From the NCBI GenBank assembly GCA_016214985.1, contig JACRMM010000021.1, positions 1 to 52,497 of the forward strand: DNA of 52,497 bases, given 5' to 3'. A program made the position numbers and the translations under genes. Origin of the DNA: Deltaproteobacteria bacterium (GTDB lineage Bacteria > Desulfobacterota > Deferrisomatia > Deferrisomatales > JACRMM01). This document shows, piece by piece, positions 43,834 to 52,301 of this stretch. The notes beneath the pieces were generated by a model, which was not told where the DNA came from, did not search any database, and saw nothing but the letters and a program-made list of their open reading frames with translations. Position 1 is the stretch's first letter; the number at the start of each line of letters is the position of its first letter.

Positions 43834-45234
43834 ATGAAGAAGACACTGCTCACGGCACTCTGCACCGCCGCGCTTGCGGCCATCGCGCTGCCGGCTTTCG
43901 CCGATCATCAGATCGGCGGGTACTACCGCTTCAATGGCGTGTCCGAGCTGATGACGGCCGTTGGCCAAGCCGACGGCCAGACCGCCGACAACTACGTCGA
44001 CCAGCGCCTGCGCGCCCGGTGGCAGAACAACATCAACGAATACGTGACCGTGGTGTGGTTCGGCGAGGTGGACGTCATCTACGGAGAGGGCGTCACCAAG
44101 GGGGGCGCCAAGAACAATCAGACTACTTTGAACGATCCTGCAACCGGCAAGCCCCCGGTGGTCACCGGCGACACGCAGCTCGGCGGCGGCGGCCGCCAAG
44201 GCGGGGACGGGGTCAACGTCGAGACCAAGAACGCCTTCCTGGCCGTCAAGATCCCGAACACCCCGGTGTCGGCCACGCTTGGCCTCCAGGGCTTCGGCGA
44301 CACCACGTTCAACAGCGTCGTGATGAACGACGACCTGGCGGGCGTGAAGTTCGACGTCAAGACCGACATGGTTACGGCCACGGTGGGTTGGTTCAAGCTC
44401 TCCGAGGGGAACCTGGCTGAGGGGACACCTGCGAAAGCTCACTCCCTGCGTCGGAGCGAAGACGACTCCGACCTCTACGTCGCGCAGGCCGGCCTCATGC
44501 CGGTGCCCGGGCTGAAGCTCATGCCCGAGTTCTGGTTCGCCAACAACCAACAGACGTCGAGCCCTGCCGACAACTTCAAGCAGTACTACGCGGGCATGGG
44601 CGCCGCGTTCAAGCTGGCCCCCGTGGACCTGAGCGCGTGGTTCGTGTACGAGTGGGGCAAGAACAAGGGCACGGACGTGAAGATCACCTCCTGGGCCGCC
44701 AGCGCCAAGGCAGGAATGGACGTGGCCGGCGCGAAGCTCGCCCTGCGTGGCATGTACTTCCCGAAGAGCACCGACGCCGACAAGCAGAAATACTTCACTC
44801 CCCCGAATAGCAGCAACGGCGCCTTCGAGTTCTACGACGACAACCTGACCATCTTCCTCGCAGACATCAATTATATGAACACGAGCGGCGGCCGCCTCGC
44901 CATGACCGACGGCGCCTACACCCCCTACGGTATGATGGGCGCGGTCCTGAGCGGCTCGTTCACGCCCCCGGCCCTGAAGCAGCTCTACGTCAAGGGCGGC
45001 GCCGGCTACTTCACCCTCGTGGACGACAAGCCCGGCGACTTCGCGGAGAGACAGGGCAAGAGCCTCGGCACCGAGGTGTCTGCGGCGGTGGGCTACAAGG
45101 TCGCAGACAAGGCCGACGTGCAGTTGCGCGGCGGCTATGCCTGGCTGGGCAAGGCGTACGACGGCCTCGCGGCCGGCGGGAGCGACCCGGACAACCTCTA
45201 CAAGCTCGCCGTGATGGTGAACGTGCCCTACTGA
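43834..45234 (+). CDS. Outer-membrane porin
   Basis: 466 residues. Signal peptide 1-23 ending ALPAFA, then a mature chain opening DHQIGGYYRFNG. Many alternating strands (LRARWQNNINEYVTVVWFGEV, ALRGMYFP, ADVQLRGGYAWLG) end in VMVNVPY, a C-terminal aromatic typical of barrels folded by BAM. Long Gly/Asn-rich loops fit a 16-strand porin, but no SLH domain is present. ATG 43834 has AGGAGG six nt upstream. An in-frame GTG at 43783 with GGGAGG seven nt upstream could add 17 residues. Two promoters and a strong terminator imply a highly expressed single-gene unit; codon use is very biased toward C-ending codons. Confidence 0.85.
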   Translation: MKKTLLTALCTAALAAIALPAFADHQIGGYYRFNGVSELMTAVGQADGQTADNYVDQRLRARWQNNINEYVTVVWFGEVDVIYGEGVTKGGAKNNQTTLNDPATGKPPVVTGDTQLGGGGRQGGDGVNVETKNAFLAVKIPNTPVSATLGLQGFGDTTFNSVVMNDDLAGVKFDVKTDMVTATVGWFKLSEGNLAEGTPAKAHSLRRSEDDSDLYVAQAGLMPVPGLKLMPEFWFANNQQTSSPADNFKQYYAGMGAAFKLAPVDLSAWFVYEWGKNKGTDVKITSWAASAKAGMDVAGAKLALRGMYFPKSTDADKQKYFTPPNSSNGAFEFYDDNLTIFLADINYMNTSGGRLAMTDGAYTPYGMMGAVLSGSFTPPALKQLYVKGGAGYFTLVDDKPGDFAERQGKSLGTEVSAAVGYKVADKADVQLRGGYAWLGKAYDGLAAGGSDPDNLYKLAVMVNVPY

Positions 45235-45260
45235 TCGTCCCGAGCACTGAGCAAGACCTG

Positions 45261-45297
45261 AACCCCGGAGGCCAAGCCTCCGGGGTTCTTCTTTTCT
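45261..45297 (+). terminator. Rho-independent terminator of the porin gene
   Basis: A perfect 12-bp stem (AACCCCGGAGGC 45261-45272 and GCCTCCGGGGTT 45276-45287) with a 3-nt loop, followed by a T-rich tail CTTCTTTTCT. 27 nt after the porin stop. Confidence 0.93.
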
Positions 45298-45359
45298 CGG
45301 GCCAGTTCGGCTAGGCTGTCGAGGTATGCTGCGCCGACTGCCTCCTGTGGAGATGCCCC

Positions 45360-45848
45360 ATGCGAACGGCCCTGGTCCTGTGCACCGCCCTCCTCCTCTC
45401 GAGCTGCGCCGGCGGGTCGCCGCCGGCGGCGACCGAGCCCGCAGCCGCTGGCCGTCAGACCCTCGTGCGGTGGCACACCCTGGCCGAAGCCAAGGGGATC
45501 GCTGCCGCGGAGAAGAAGCCGCTCCTCGTCGACTACTACGTGCCCCAGGGGTGCAACCGCTGCGAGCTGATGGAGCGGAAGGTGTACGGCGACCCGGAGA
45601 TCGCGCGGGAGATCAACGAGCACTTCGCCGCCGCGCGGGTGGACCTCACGCGCCCGATGACCGACGACGAGAAGGAGCTCGGGCGACGCTACGACTTCAA
45701 CTTCGACTGCCTGCTGCTCTTCCTGGATCCGGAGGGGAACGTGCTCAAGGACGCGGGAGGGGGCCGGATGTGTTTCGCGGAGTTCGTGGACCCCAAGTGG
45801 TTCGCCGGGTACCTCTCCCGGGCGCGGGAGGAGGCCTCCCGCCGCTGA
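45360..45848 (+). CDS. Thioredoxin-like lipoprotein
   Basis: 162 residues. Lipoprotein signal with lipobox LSSC (Cys16). A thioredoxin-fold domain (about 45-155) with CNRC (Cys65, Cys68) at the usual active-site place in VDYYVPQGCNRCELMERKVY, followed by IAREINEHFAAARVDL. It is closest to the DUF255/thioredoxin-like 'SoxW/TlpA-like' exported group. It could reduce disulfides or handle metals on the periplasmic side. The ATG follows GGAG with 8 nt spacing. Converges with DUF3343 (9-nt gap). Confidence 0.82.
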   Translation: MRTALVLCTALLLSSCAGGSPPAATEPAAAGRQTLVRWHTLAEAKGIAAAEKKPLLVDYYVPQGCNRCELMERKVYGDPEIAREINEHFAAARVDLTRPMTDDEKELGRRYDFNFDCLLLFLDPEGNVLKDAGGGRMCFAEFVDPKWFAGYLSRAREEASRR

Positions 45849-45857
45849 GGGGAAGGG

Positions 45858-46106
45858 TCAGGGCAGGCGGCGGTAGGCCCCGGCCACCAGGGCGTGGGTC
45901 TCTTCGGCCGGGCAGCCCGCCGCCTCCAGGGCCACCTGGGCCGTCTCCCGGTCCCGCAGGAAGAACGCGAGGGAGAGCCCGCAATCCGACGACAGCTGGC
46001 GCGGCACGGGCATGAGCCGCACGTCCAGCCCCGCGGCCTTCAAGGCCTTCTCGGCCTTCATCACCCGGTGAACGCTGTGGAAGAGGAAGACGCCGTCGCG
46101 CTCCAT
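45858..46106 (-). CDS. DUF3343 protein, putative Se/S carrier
   Basis: 82 residues. The whole protein is a DUF3343 domain: VFLFHSVHRVMKAEKALKA, LMPVPRQLSSDCGLSL. The conserved Cys42 in SSDCG is the residue proposed to carry persulfide or selenide. ATG 46106 has GGAG 5-6 nt upstream; longer frames are antisense of the DciA-like gene. Family members often accompany selenium or sulfur-transfer genes (yedF, csd, selD), none of which is present here. It is divergent from the next gene with 33 nt between starts. Confidence 0.82.
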   Translation of the reverse strand: MERDGVFLFHSVHRVMKAEKALKAAGLDVRLMPVPRQLSSDCGLSLAFFLRDRETAQVALEAAGCPAEETHALVAGAYRRLP

Positions 46107-46139
46107 GTCGACTCCGACCCTTCGGGAGAGGGAACCATC

Positions 46140-46670
46140 GTGACCGTACCGGCCCGCGACCTTCCGGCCCTGCTGCGGGAGCTCCTCCGCCGCGCCGAGG
46201 CCTCGTACCCCGACCGGTCCCACCGGCTGTGGGAGGTGTGGGAGGAGGCCGTCGGCGCAGACGTCGCCCAGCGCGCCTACCCCCTCGAGCTCCGACGGGG
46301 ACGGCTCACGCTGGCCGTGGCCACGGCGCCGTGGATGCAGCAGCTCTCGCTCTTGCGGGAGCAGCTTCGAGAGGCGGTCAACCGGGCCCTGGGCACCGAG
46401 CTCGTTCGGGACGTGCGGTTCCGGTTGTGCCCCCCCGAGCCGCCCCCGCCGCCCCGCTCGGCCGCAACGCCTCCGGCGTGGCTGGGGGAGCCCCTGGACC
46501 CTGAGGTGCACGCGGAGATCGACGCAGAGCTCGCCCCCATCGGCGACCCGGCGCTTCGGGCCTCGCTTCGGCAGGTCAGGGTGAGGGCGGAGCAGGCGCG
46601 TCGGTACCGGCAGCGCCGAGAAGCCGCTGAGCCTCCTCCGAGTACCGGCCGCTCCCGCCGTGGAGCCTGA
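46140..46670 (+). CDS. DUF721/DciA-like protein
   Basis: 176 residues. Residues 5-90 form the DUF721 (DciA N-terminal, KH-like) domain: LWEVWEEAVGADVAQRAYPL and RRGRLTLAVATAPWMQQLSL. DciA helps load the DnaB helicase in bacteria lacking DnaC. The C-terminal part is Pro-rich, then helical (DPALRASLRQVRVRAEQARR). GTG 46140 has AGGGA about 7 nt upstream. Its 3' end overlaps the tRNA methyltransferase gene on the other strand by 95 nt, unusually long for two real genes. Confidence 0.75.
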   Translation: MTVPARDLPALLRELLRRAEASYPDRSHRLWEVWEEAVGADVAQRAYPLELRRGRLTLAVATAPWMQQLSLLREQLREAVNRALGTELVRDVRFRLCPPEPPPPPRSAATPPAWLGEPLDPEVHAEIDAELAPIGDPALRASLRQVRVRAEQARRYRQRREAAEPPPSTGRSRRGA

Positions 46671-47421
46671 GGGGGGCGCGCACCTCCAGCCCCTCCCCCG
46701 CCCCCTTCACGCACCGGAGCAGCGCGAGGCTCGCCGGCCGCCCGTCCCGGGGCTGAGTCAGCCACAGCACCTTGGGCTCGAGGCGGGCCCCTCGGCAGGC
46801 GGACAGGAGCGCCGTCAGGCGCGGCGCCGGGTACACGAGGCACAGGGCGCCTCGTTCGCGGAGGAGAAAGGCGGCCGCGGAGACGAAGTCCCCCAGCGTG
46901 CCCGCCACCTCGTGGCGGGCCGCGGCGGTCGGCGCATCGGGGCTGTGCCGCCCCTGGTCGGCCCTCCGGTACGGCGGATTCGCCACGACCAGCGCCACGC
47001 TCTGGGGCTCCAGGTGCTGTCGCACGGCACCCACGTCCGACGCCAGGAAGCGGCAGCAGCGCTCCTCCCAGCCGTTCGCTTCCGCGGAGCGGCGCGCCCG
47101 CTCCACCATCTCGGCCTGCACGTCCACCCCCACGACCCTCCGGGCGCCCCCCAGCGCGAGCAGGCACAGGGCCACGACCCCGCAGCCGCACCCGAGGTCC
47201 ACGGCAGCGTCTACCGGGCGTTCGGAGGCAAACCGCGCGAGGAGGATCGAATCCAGGGAGAACCGGTAGCCCATTCGAGGCTGGATCACGCGCACCGCGC
47301 CGCCGAGGGCGGCGTCGGCGGTCTCGTCGGGGCCGTGGATCGGTACCGCGTGGGGCGTCAGGGGCGAGGCGTTGTCGCGCACTGCGGGCAGCCCCCGCCC
47401 ACTCCCTTCCTTACCCCTCAC
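46576..47421 (-). CDS. trmN: tRNA1(Val) (adenine-37-N6)-methyltransferase-like protein
   Basis: 281 residues. A class I SAM methyltransferase with motif I VDLGCGCGVVALCLL, acidic motif VVGVDVQAEMVERA and the amino-methylating NPPY motif in LVVANPPYRR, followed by LCLVYPAPRLTALL. It matches YfiC/TrmN6, which methylates A37 of tRNA-Val, or a close relative. The start GTG 47421 overlaps the stop of the DUF1015 gene as GTGA. The C-terminal region lies antisense to the DciA-like gene. Confidence 0.82.
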   Translation of the reverse strand: MRGKEGSGRGLPAVRDNASPLTPHAVPIHGPDETADAALGGAVRVIQPRMGYRFSLDSILLARFASERPVDAAVDLGCGCGVVALCLLALGGARRVVGVDVQAEMVERARRSAEANGWEERCCRFLASDVGAVRQHLEPQSVALVVANPPYRRADQGRHSPDAPTAAARHEVAGTLGDFVSAAAFLLRERGALCLVYPAPRLTALLSACRGARLEPKVLWLTQPRDGRPASLALLRCVKGAGEGLEVRAPLRLHGGSGRYSEEAQRLLGAAGTDAPAPPSP

Positions 47422-48731
47422 CACAAGGGATTGAGGAGGAGCCCGGTTGCGAGCTTGGGGTAGAAGAAGGTGCTCTTCTGGGGCATCCGCTCGCCCTGCT
47501 CCGCCACGGCCTTCACCTCCTCGATCCTCGTGGGATTGAGGAGGAAGCCGACCTGGACGTCCTCCTCGCGCACCACGCGCAGAAGCTCCCCGCTGCCCTT
47601 GACGTAGCGTAGGTGCGTCTGCTCCTCCTGCGCCTTCTCGTCGATCCCCAGGAGCCGTTCGAGGATGAGGGAGTGGAGGACCGTGACGTCGAGGGTGCGC
47701 AGCACGGCCGGCGCGCGCCCCTCCAGCAGCCGGTCCATGACCCCGAGGTCGCGCAGGCGCAGCACCCAGAGCCGGTCGTCGCCGTGCGCCGCGAGTCCCA
47801 GGGCGTGGCCCTCGCGGCGGCTCTTTCGCATCGCTTCGAGGAGCGCCTCCGAGCCTCCTACCTCGGTCACTTCGAAGTGCTCGGCCAGCCGCACCAGGAA
47901 CTCCGGGGCACGGAAGCCCTCGAGCCCGTGGACGACCCGGTGCGTCGGAAAGACGGTCAGGCCGGGTGCCCAAAGGTTCGTAAGGTACATCATCACCGCG
48001 TTCCAGGGCTCGGCGCCGGTGAGCCGGGACGCCGCCCGCCTCCGGAGATCGCGGTAGCTCAAGGCGGTTTCGTAGCGGTGGTGACCGTCGGCGATGAAGA
48101 AACTCTTTCCCCGCATGGCCCCGGAGACCGCCTCCAAGAGGGCCACGTCGGTCACCCGCCACAGGCGTGTGACGGTCGCGTCCGCGGCGGTGACGGCCGA
48201 AAGAGGCGGGCCCTGGGACGCCGCGGCTTCGAGACCCCGCAGCACGGCGTGGGCAGGGTCGTCGTAGAGCGCGAAGATCGGGCTCAGATTGGCCTCGCAG
48301 GCGCACATGAGCTCCAGGCGATCGGCCTTGGGGCCGGCCAGCGTCTTCTCGTGGGGCCGGTACAGCCCGGAGTCCGGGTCCTCCAGCTTCACCGCCGCCA
48401 CGAACCCCTTTCGCGTCCGCGGGCCGCCGAGATCGTCGCGGTAGTCTTCTTCGAGGTAGTAGAGAGACGGGGCGTCGTCCCGAACCAGGATCCCGCCGGC
48501 CAGCCAGGCCCGAAAGGTGCTCGCGGCGCGCGTGTAGCGGTTCTCGGTCTCCCCGTCGCCCCGAAACCCTTTGCCGAAGTCGACCCGGACCAGGTTGTAG
48601 GGGCTGCGGCGGTAGAGCTCGTCCTGCAGCGCCCTGTCGATGACGTCGTAGGGAGGGCTCACCACGAGGTCGAGGTCACCGACCTTCTCGGGGTCGTACC
48701 GGAGTCCACGAAACGGTTGAACGTCGGCCAT
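47418..48731 (-). CDS. DUF1015 family protein
   Basis: 437 residues, the full DUF1015 length. Motifs: LVVSPPYDVID, YNLVRVDFGK, YYLEEDYRD, FFIADGHHRYETALSYRD (the most conserved box) and VFPTHRVVHGLEGF. The C-terminal FFYPKLATGLLLNPLW is the family's usual end. Members occur widely and in some genomes lie beside serine-pathway or SerA genes; activity is not established. The ATG at 48731 has an AGGAG about 11 nt upstream. Confidence 0.88.
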   Translation of the reverse strand: MADVQPFRGLRYDPEKVGDLDLVVSPPYDVIDRALQDELYRRSPYNLVRVDFGKGFRGDGETENRYTRAASTFRAWLAGGILVRDDAPSLYYLEEDYRDDLGGPRTRKGFVAAVKLEDPDSGLYRPHEKTLAGPKADRLELMCACEANLSPIFALYDDPAHAVLRGLEAAASQGPPLSAVTAADATVTRLWRVTDVALLEAVSGAMRGKSFFIADGHHRYETALSYRDLRRRAASRLTGAEPWNAVMMYLTNLWAPGLTVFPTHRVVHGLEGFRAPEFLVRLAEHFEVTEVGGSEALLEAMRKSRREGHALGLAAHGDDRLWVLRLRDLGVMDRLLEGRAPAVLRTLDVTVLHSLILERLLGIDEKAQEEQTHLRYVKGSGELLRVVREEDVQVGFLLNPTRIEEVKAVAEQGERMPQKSTFFYPKLATGLLLNPLW

Positions 48732-49187
48732 GGAGGATTCAGCTCCTTCACGGGGGTGGCAGGGACGGCAAGGAAGCCTTCCCTGGTATCACACGAGGGC
48801 AGTCGGCGCAACACGGAAGCGTGGGAGAGGACGGACGGCGGGCAAAAAGAAAGTGGCAGGTTGGGGCGACCTGCCACGTGTCCGGTTTCGGGGTGGGGCG
48901 CCCCTGGCCGGCCAAAGGAACAAAGATCCTCTGGGGATTACGGGATCGAGTTTTTGCAAGTACGGTGCCACGGCGCCGAACGGTTCGGTATGCTTACGGC
49001 GAAGCGAGTCTTCGAAGAGCGCCGATGGTTGGATCTCCAAAGAAGCGCCCCCAAGTGCGCGAAATCCCGCGGCACTCGGAGCCAAAAGCCCCAGATCGCA
49101 GCGGACGGCTTGACCCCAGGCGGCGTTGGTGGGAAAAAGGGCGAGGCACCGACTCAACCACCCCTGGACGAAACGCCGAGGAGAACC
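48732..49187. other. 456-nt gap holding a minus-strand terminator
   Basis: No gene is supported on either strand. It contains the hairpin described separately (48842-48877) and a roughly 300-nt stretch (48880-49187) rich in short inverted pairs. If a transcript exists here it is probably non-coding. Confidence 0.4.
48842..48877 (-). terminator. Rho-independent terminator, minus strand, without an obvious gene ahead
   Basis: A perfect 9-bp stem (GTGGCAGGT 48853-48861 with ACCTGCCAC 48869-48877, 7-nt loop). On the minus strand it is followed by the T-rich tail TTTCTTTTTG. It would end a transcript coming from the right, where no minus-strand gene exists. Confidence 0.65.
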
Positions 49188-49574
49188 ATGGGTTCCGAGC
49201 GCGAGGAGGAGGAGACCCCGTCCACCGAGTCGAAGCTCGCGGACCTGTCCAAGGTGCTCAAAGGCATCCGCGGCGATGAGGTTCTCCTGGGCCGGCTGAT
49301 CGGGAACTTCCTCGACGATTGTCCCGCCCGGCGCTCGGCGCTCCACCGCGCCGTCGTCGCAGGGGATAGGGAGGGCGTGGACCGCGAGGCCCACGGCCTT
49401 CGCGGAAGCCTCCTGCTGTTCGGCGCCGAGCCGGCGGCCCGACTCGTTTCGGAGCTCGAGGTGCTCGCGCGCGACGGCCGGCTCCAACGAGCTGAGGAAA
49501 CCCTAAGGCTGCTCGACACGGAGTTGGAGCAACTGACCGAGTTTCTCAGCCGTCGGCGAGCCCCCGCACCGTGA
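49188..49574 (+). CDS. Second stand-alone Hpt-domain protein
   Basis: 128 residues. An Hpt four-helix bundle with the acceptor His69 in HGLRGSLLLFG. An Arg replaces the usual Lys of HxLKG, so phosphotransfer may be altered. Flanking helices (LLGRLIGNFLDDCPARR, AARLVSELEVLARDGR) match Hpt. The ATG 49188 has GGAG 4-5 nt upstream. No kinase adjoins it; it could serve the hybrid kinase at 31729-34263 or one elsewhere. Confidence 0.78.
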   Translation: MGSEREEEETPSTESKLADLSKVLKGIRGDEVLLGRLIGNFLDDCPARRSALHRAVVAGDREGVDREAHGLRGSLLLFGAEPAARLVSELEVLARDGRLQRAEETLRLLDTELEQLTEFLSRRRAPAP

Positions 49575-49590
49575 ACCCCCGGGTCGGCGG

Positions 49591-50271
49591 ATGAGGGGCA
49601 CCCTCGTCAACGCGGGCGCGGTCCTGGGCGGAAGCCTCCTGGGCCTTCGGATCGGGCCGCGGCTGCCCGACGCGCTGAAGGGCACCCTGATGCAGGCGCT
49701 CGGGCTGTCCGTGCTCGTGCTGGGGCTTCGCATGGCGCTCTCGGGCGGAGACGTCCTGCTGCCGATCGGGTGCCTGCTCCTCGGGGGTGTGACCGGCGAG
49801 CTCCTCGACATCGAACGGCGCCTCGAGGGGCTCGGCGAGTGGCTCCGGGATCGCCTGCGCTTCGGCTCGGAGACGTTTGCCGAGGGGTTCGCGTCCGCGA
49901 GCCTCCTGTACCTTACCGGGGCGATGATGATCGTGGGCTCGATCCGCGACGGCACACTGGGGGACCCCACAACCCTCTATGTGAAAGCCCTGCTCGACGG
50001 CGTGGCCTCCGTCGCCCTGGCGTCGTCACTGGGCTCCGGCGTGGCGTTTTCGGCGCTGTCGGTGTTGACCGTGCAGGGGGGCATCACGCTGCTCGCCTCG
50101 CGGCTGCTGTTCCTCCAGCGCCCCGACGTGCTGGCAGCCGTCACGGCCACGGGCGGGATGCTCATCGCCGCCATCGGGATCAACCTCCTGGAGTTGCGCC
50201 GTCTGCGCACGGGGAACCTCCTGCCGGCCGTGTTCTACGCGATCGCGGCCGTGCTGCTGGGCCTCGGCTGA
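49591..50271 (+). CDS. DUF554 membrane protein
   Basis: 226 residues and about seven membrane helices. The DUF554 signature is seen at the start ([20 protein letters not shown]) and in [23 protein letters not shown], with a charged loop [21 protein letters not shown]. The family is thought to be transporters; the substrate is unknown. ATG 49591 is only weakly preceded by a purine tract and lies 16 nt after the Hpt stop. Confidence 0.88.
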   Translation: MRGTLVNAGAVLGGSLLGLRIGPRLPDALKGTLMQALGLSVLVLGLRMALSGGDVLLPIGCLLLGGVTGELLDIERRLEGLGEWLRDRLRFGSETFAEGFASASLLYLTGAMMIVGSIRDGTLGDPTTLYVKALLDGVASVALASSLGSGVAFSALSVLTVQGGITLLASRLLFLQRPDVLAAVTATGGMLIAAIGINLLELRRLRTGNLLPAVFYAIAAVLLGLG

Positions 50272-50311
50272 CCGCCTCTCCCCGGCCCACTTTCCCGCAG
50301 AGCGCTCCCGC

Positions 50312-50339
50312 TTTACACGGACCCATCCTCCTCTAGACT
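50312..50339 (+). promoter_or_regulatory. Probable promoter of wrbA
   Basis: -35 TTTACA (50312-50317), a 16-nt spacer and -10 TAGACT (50334-50339). The start would be near 50346 and the ATG is at 50402. Confidence 0.5.
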
Positions 50340-50401
50340 GCTCCACCGTAGCGAACTCCTGTGCCCGGCTCGCGGGCCCACGACCCTCGGGGAGACAGAC
50401 C

Positions 50402-51022
50402 ATGACGACGAAGATCCAGGTAGTGTTCTACAGCATGTACGGCCACATCTACCGCATGGCCGAGGCGGTGGCAGCCGGCGCCCGCGAGGTCCCGGACGCA
50501 GAGGTCAGCCTGTACCAGGTGCCCGAGCTCATGCCGGACGCCATTTTGGAACAGTACGGCGCAAAGGCCGCTCGAGCGGCCTTTGCGCACGTGCCCGTGG
50601 CCACGGTCGAGCGACTCGCCGAGGCCGATGCGGTCCTCTTCGGCACACCGACGCGGTTCGGAAACATGTGCGCCCAGATGCGGAATTTTCTCGATCAGAC
50701 CGGAGGTCTCTGGATGAAAGGAGGCCTGGTGGGCAAGGTGGGGAGCGTCTTCGCCTCCACAGGTACGCAACACGGAGGCCAGGAAACCACGATCACGAGC
50801 TTCCACAGCACGCTTCTCCACCACGGCATGGTGATCGTGGGCGTCCCTTACACCGAAGCGCGCCTCATGAACATGACCGAGATCACAGGCGGCGGCCCGT
50901 ACGGCGCCACGACGCTCGCGGCGGCAGACGGGTCGCGCCAGCCCTCGGAGAACGAGCTCGCCATCGCCCGCTACCAGGGACGCCACGTGGCGCAGATCGC
51001 CTCGAAGTTGAAGGCGGGCTGA
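50402..51022 (+). CDS. wrbA: NAD(P)H:quinone oxidoreductase WrbA
   Basis: 206 residues. A flavodoxin-fold FMN enzyme that performs two-electron quinone reduction. The phosphate loop [18 protein letters not shown] (8-25), the FMN-contact region [19 protein letters not shown] (80-98) and [19 protein letters not shown] are all typical. The ATG follows GGGGAG with 7 nt spacing. Followed at 100 nt by another flavin oxidoreductase. Confidence 0.94.
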   Translation: MTTKIQVVFYSMYGHIYRMAEAVAAGAREVPDAEVSLYQVPELMPDAILEQYGAKAARAAFAHVPVATVERLAEADAVLFGTPTRFGNMCAQMRNFLDQTGGLWMKGGLVGKVGSVFASTGTQHGGQETTITSFHSTLLHHGMVIVGVPYTEARLMNMTEITGGGPYGATTLAAADGSRQPSENELAIARYQGRHVAQIASKLKAG

Positions 51023-51121
51023 CGGGCAACTCCAGGTCTTCCAGCAAGGGGTCGAGCCTGCGGGGTTCGGCCCCTCGCCCGTTCGGTTGGCGACGCGCCC
51101 CCTCGACCCAGCGAGGCCTCC

Positions 51122-52189
51122 ATGGCAACACTGTTTGACTCCCTGCACCTTCGCGGCGTCCAGCTGCGCAACCGGATCTTCCTCTCGCCCATGTGCCAGT
51201 ACTCCGCCCGAGACGGGCTCGCCGGCCCCTGGCACACGGTCCACTACGGGACGCGAGCGGTCGGCGGAGTGGGGCTCGTGATGGTCGAGGCGACCGCGGT
51301 GGTGCCGGAAGGCCGGATCACCCCCTTCGACCTGGGCCTGTGGTCGGACGCCCACGCGGCGGCGCTGGAGCCGATCGCCCGCTTCACGGCCTCCCAGGGG
51401 GCCGTGGCTGGCGTCCAGCTTGCCCACTCGGGGCGCAAGGGGTCCTGCAGGGCTCCGTGGCACGGGGGCAGTCAGCTCGCCCTTTCGCAGGGCGGTTGGG
51501 AGACGGTGGCGCCCAGCCCCCTCGCCTTCCGGCCCGGCGACCGGCCGCCGCGCGAGCTCACCGCGGGTGAGCTGGGAGCGCTCCTTTCCGCGTACGAAGC
51601 CGCGACGGCGCGCGCCCGGGCCGCCGGTTTCCAGGTCGTGGAGGTCCACATGGCCCACGGGTACCTCCTCCACGAGTTCCTGTCCCCGCTCTCGAACCGA
51701 CGCGAGGACGACTGCGGGGGCAGCTGGGAGAACCGGGTGCGGTTCCCCCTGGCTGTCGCCGAGACCGTGCGGAAGCACTGGCCGGAAGACCGCCCGGTGT
51801 TCGTCCGCCTTTCGGCCACGGACTGGGTCGAGGGAGGCTGGGACCTGGACCAGTCGGTCCGTCTGGCGAGACGGCTCCGGGAGCTCGGCGTGGACTTGGT
51901 GGACTGCTCCAGCGCCGGCCTCGCCCACGATGCAACGGTTCCGGAAGCGCCGGGGTACCAGGTCCCCTTCGCCGACGCAGTTCGCGCCGACGCCGGGATC
52001 CCCACCGCGGCCGTGGGCCGGATCACGGAACCGAGGCAGGCCGAGGCGATCGTCACCGCCGGCAACGCGGACGCGGTGTCCCTGGGCCGCGAGCTTCTCC
52101 GATGCCCCTACTGGCCCCTGACCGCGGCTCGGGAACTGGGCGTCGAGATCTTGTGGCCCGATCCCTATCTTCGGGCCAAGCCGGCGTGA
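51122..52189 (+). CDS. namA: Old yellow enzyme (NADH:flavin oxidoreductase, YqjM type)
   Basis: 355 residues. A FMN-dependent ene-reductase TIM barrel with the class III marker Cys25 in SPMCQYSARDG. Other motifs: VQLAHSGRKG, VEVHMAHGYLLHEFLSPLSN with the substrate-binding His pair (HxxH/N), and FVRLSATDWVEGGWDL. It would reduce activated C=C bonds of alpha,beta-unsaturated carbonyls or nitro compounds. ATG 51122 has GAGG upstream. Next to wrbA, so both may serve electrophile or quinone stress. Confidence 0.93.
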   Translation: MATLFDSLHLRGVQLRNRIFLSPMCQYSARDGLAGPWHTVHYGTRAVGGVGLVMVEATAVVPEGRITPFDLGLWSDAHAAALEPIARFTASQGAVAGVQLAHSGRKGSCRAPWHGGSQLALSQGGWETVAPSPLAFRPGDRPPRELTAGELGALLSAYEAATARARAAGFQVVEVHMAHGYLLHEFLSPLSNRREDDCGGSWENRVRFPLAVAETVRKHWPEDRPVFVRLSATDWVEGGWDLDQSVRLARRLRELGVDLVDCSSAGLAHDATVPEAPGYQVPFADAVRADAGIPTAAVGRITEPRQAEAIVTAGNADAVSLGRELLRCPYWPLTAARELGVEILWPDPYLRAKPA

Positions 52190-52234
52190 CGACCGCGGGA
52201 GTGCGGGCGTGGGCGAGGCACGCGTCCCCGACAG

Positions 52235-52261
52235 GAGAGCCCCCAGGGTGGGGGCGCTCTC
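52235..52261. terminator. Possible bidirectional terminator
   Basis: Stem GAGAGCCCCCA (52235-52245) and TGGGGG-C-GCTCTC (52249-52261), with one bulge and a 3-nt loop. It lies between the convergent old yellow enzyme and enoyl-CoA hydratase-family genes. The T-tail is poor. Confidence 0.45.
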
Positions 52262-52301
52262 GTCTCTCCGATGTTGGGCGTGGGAAACGCCGGATGTCCG
52301 T

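Noticed and set aside
48789..49487. 232-codon minus-strand frame that might explain the terminator
   Set aside because: Its N-terminal half is antisense of the Hpt gene, there is no ribosome site, and it reads through the terminator hairpin.
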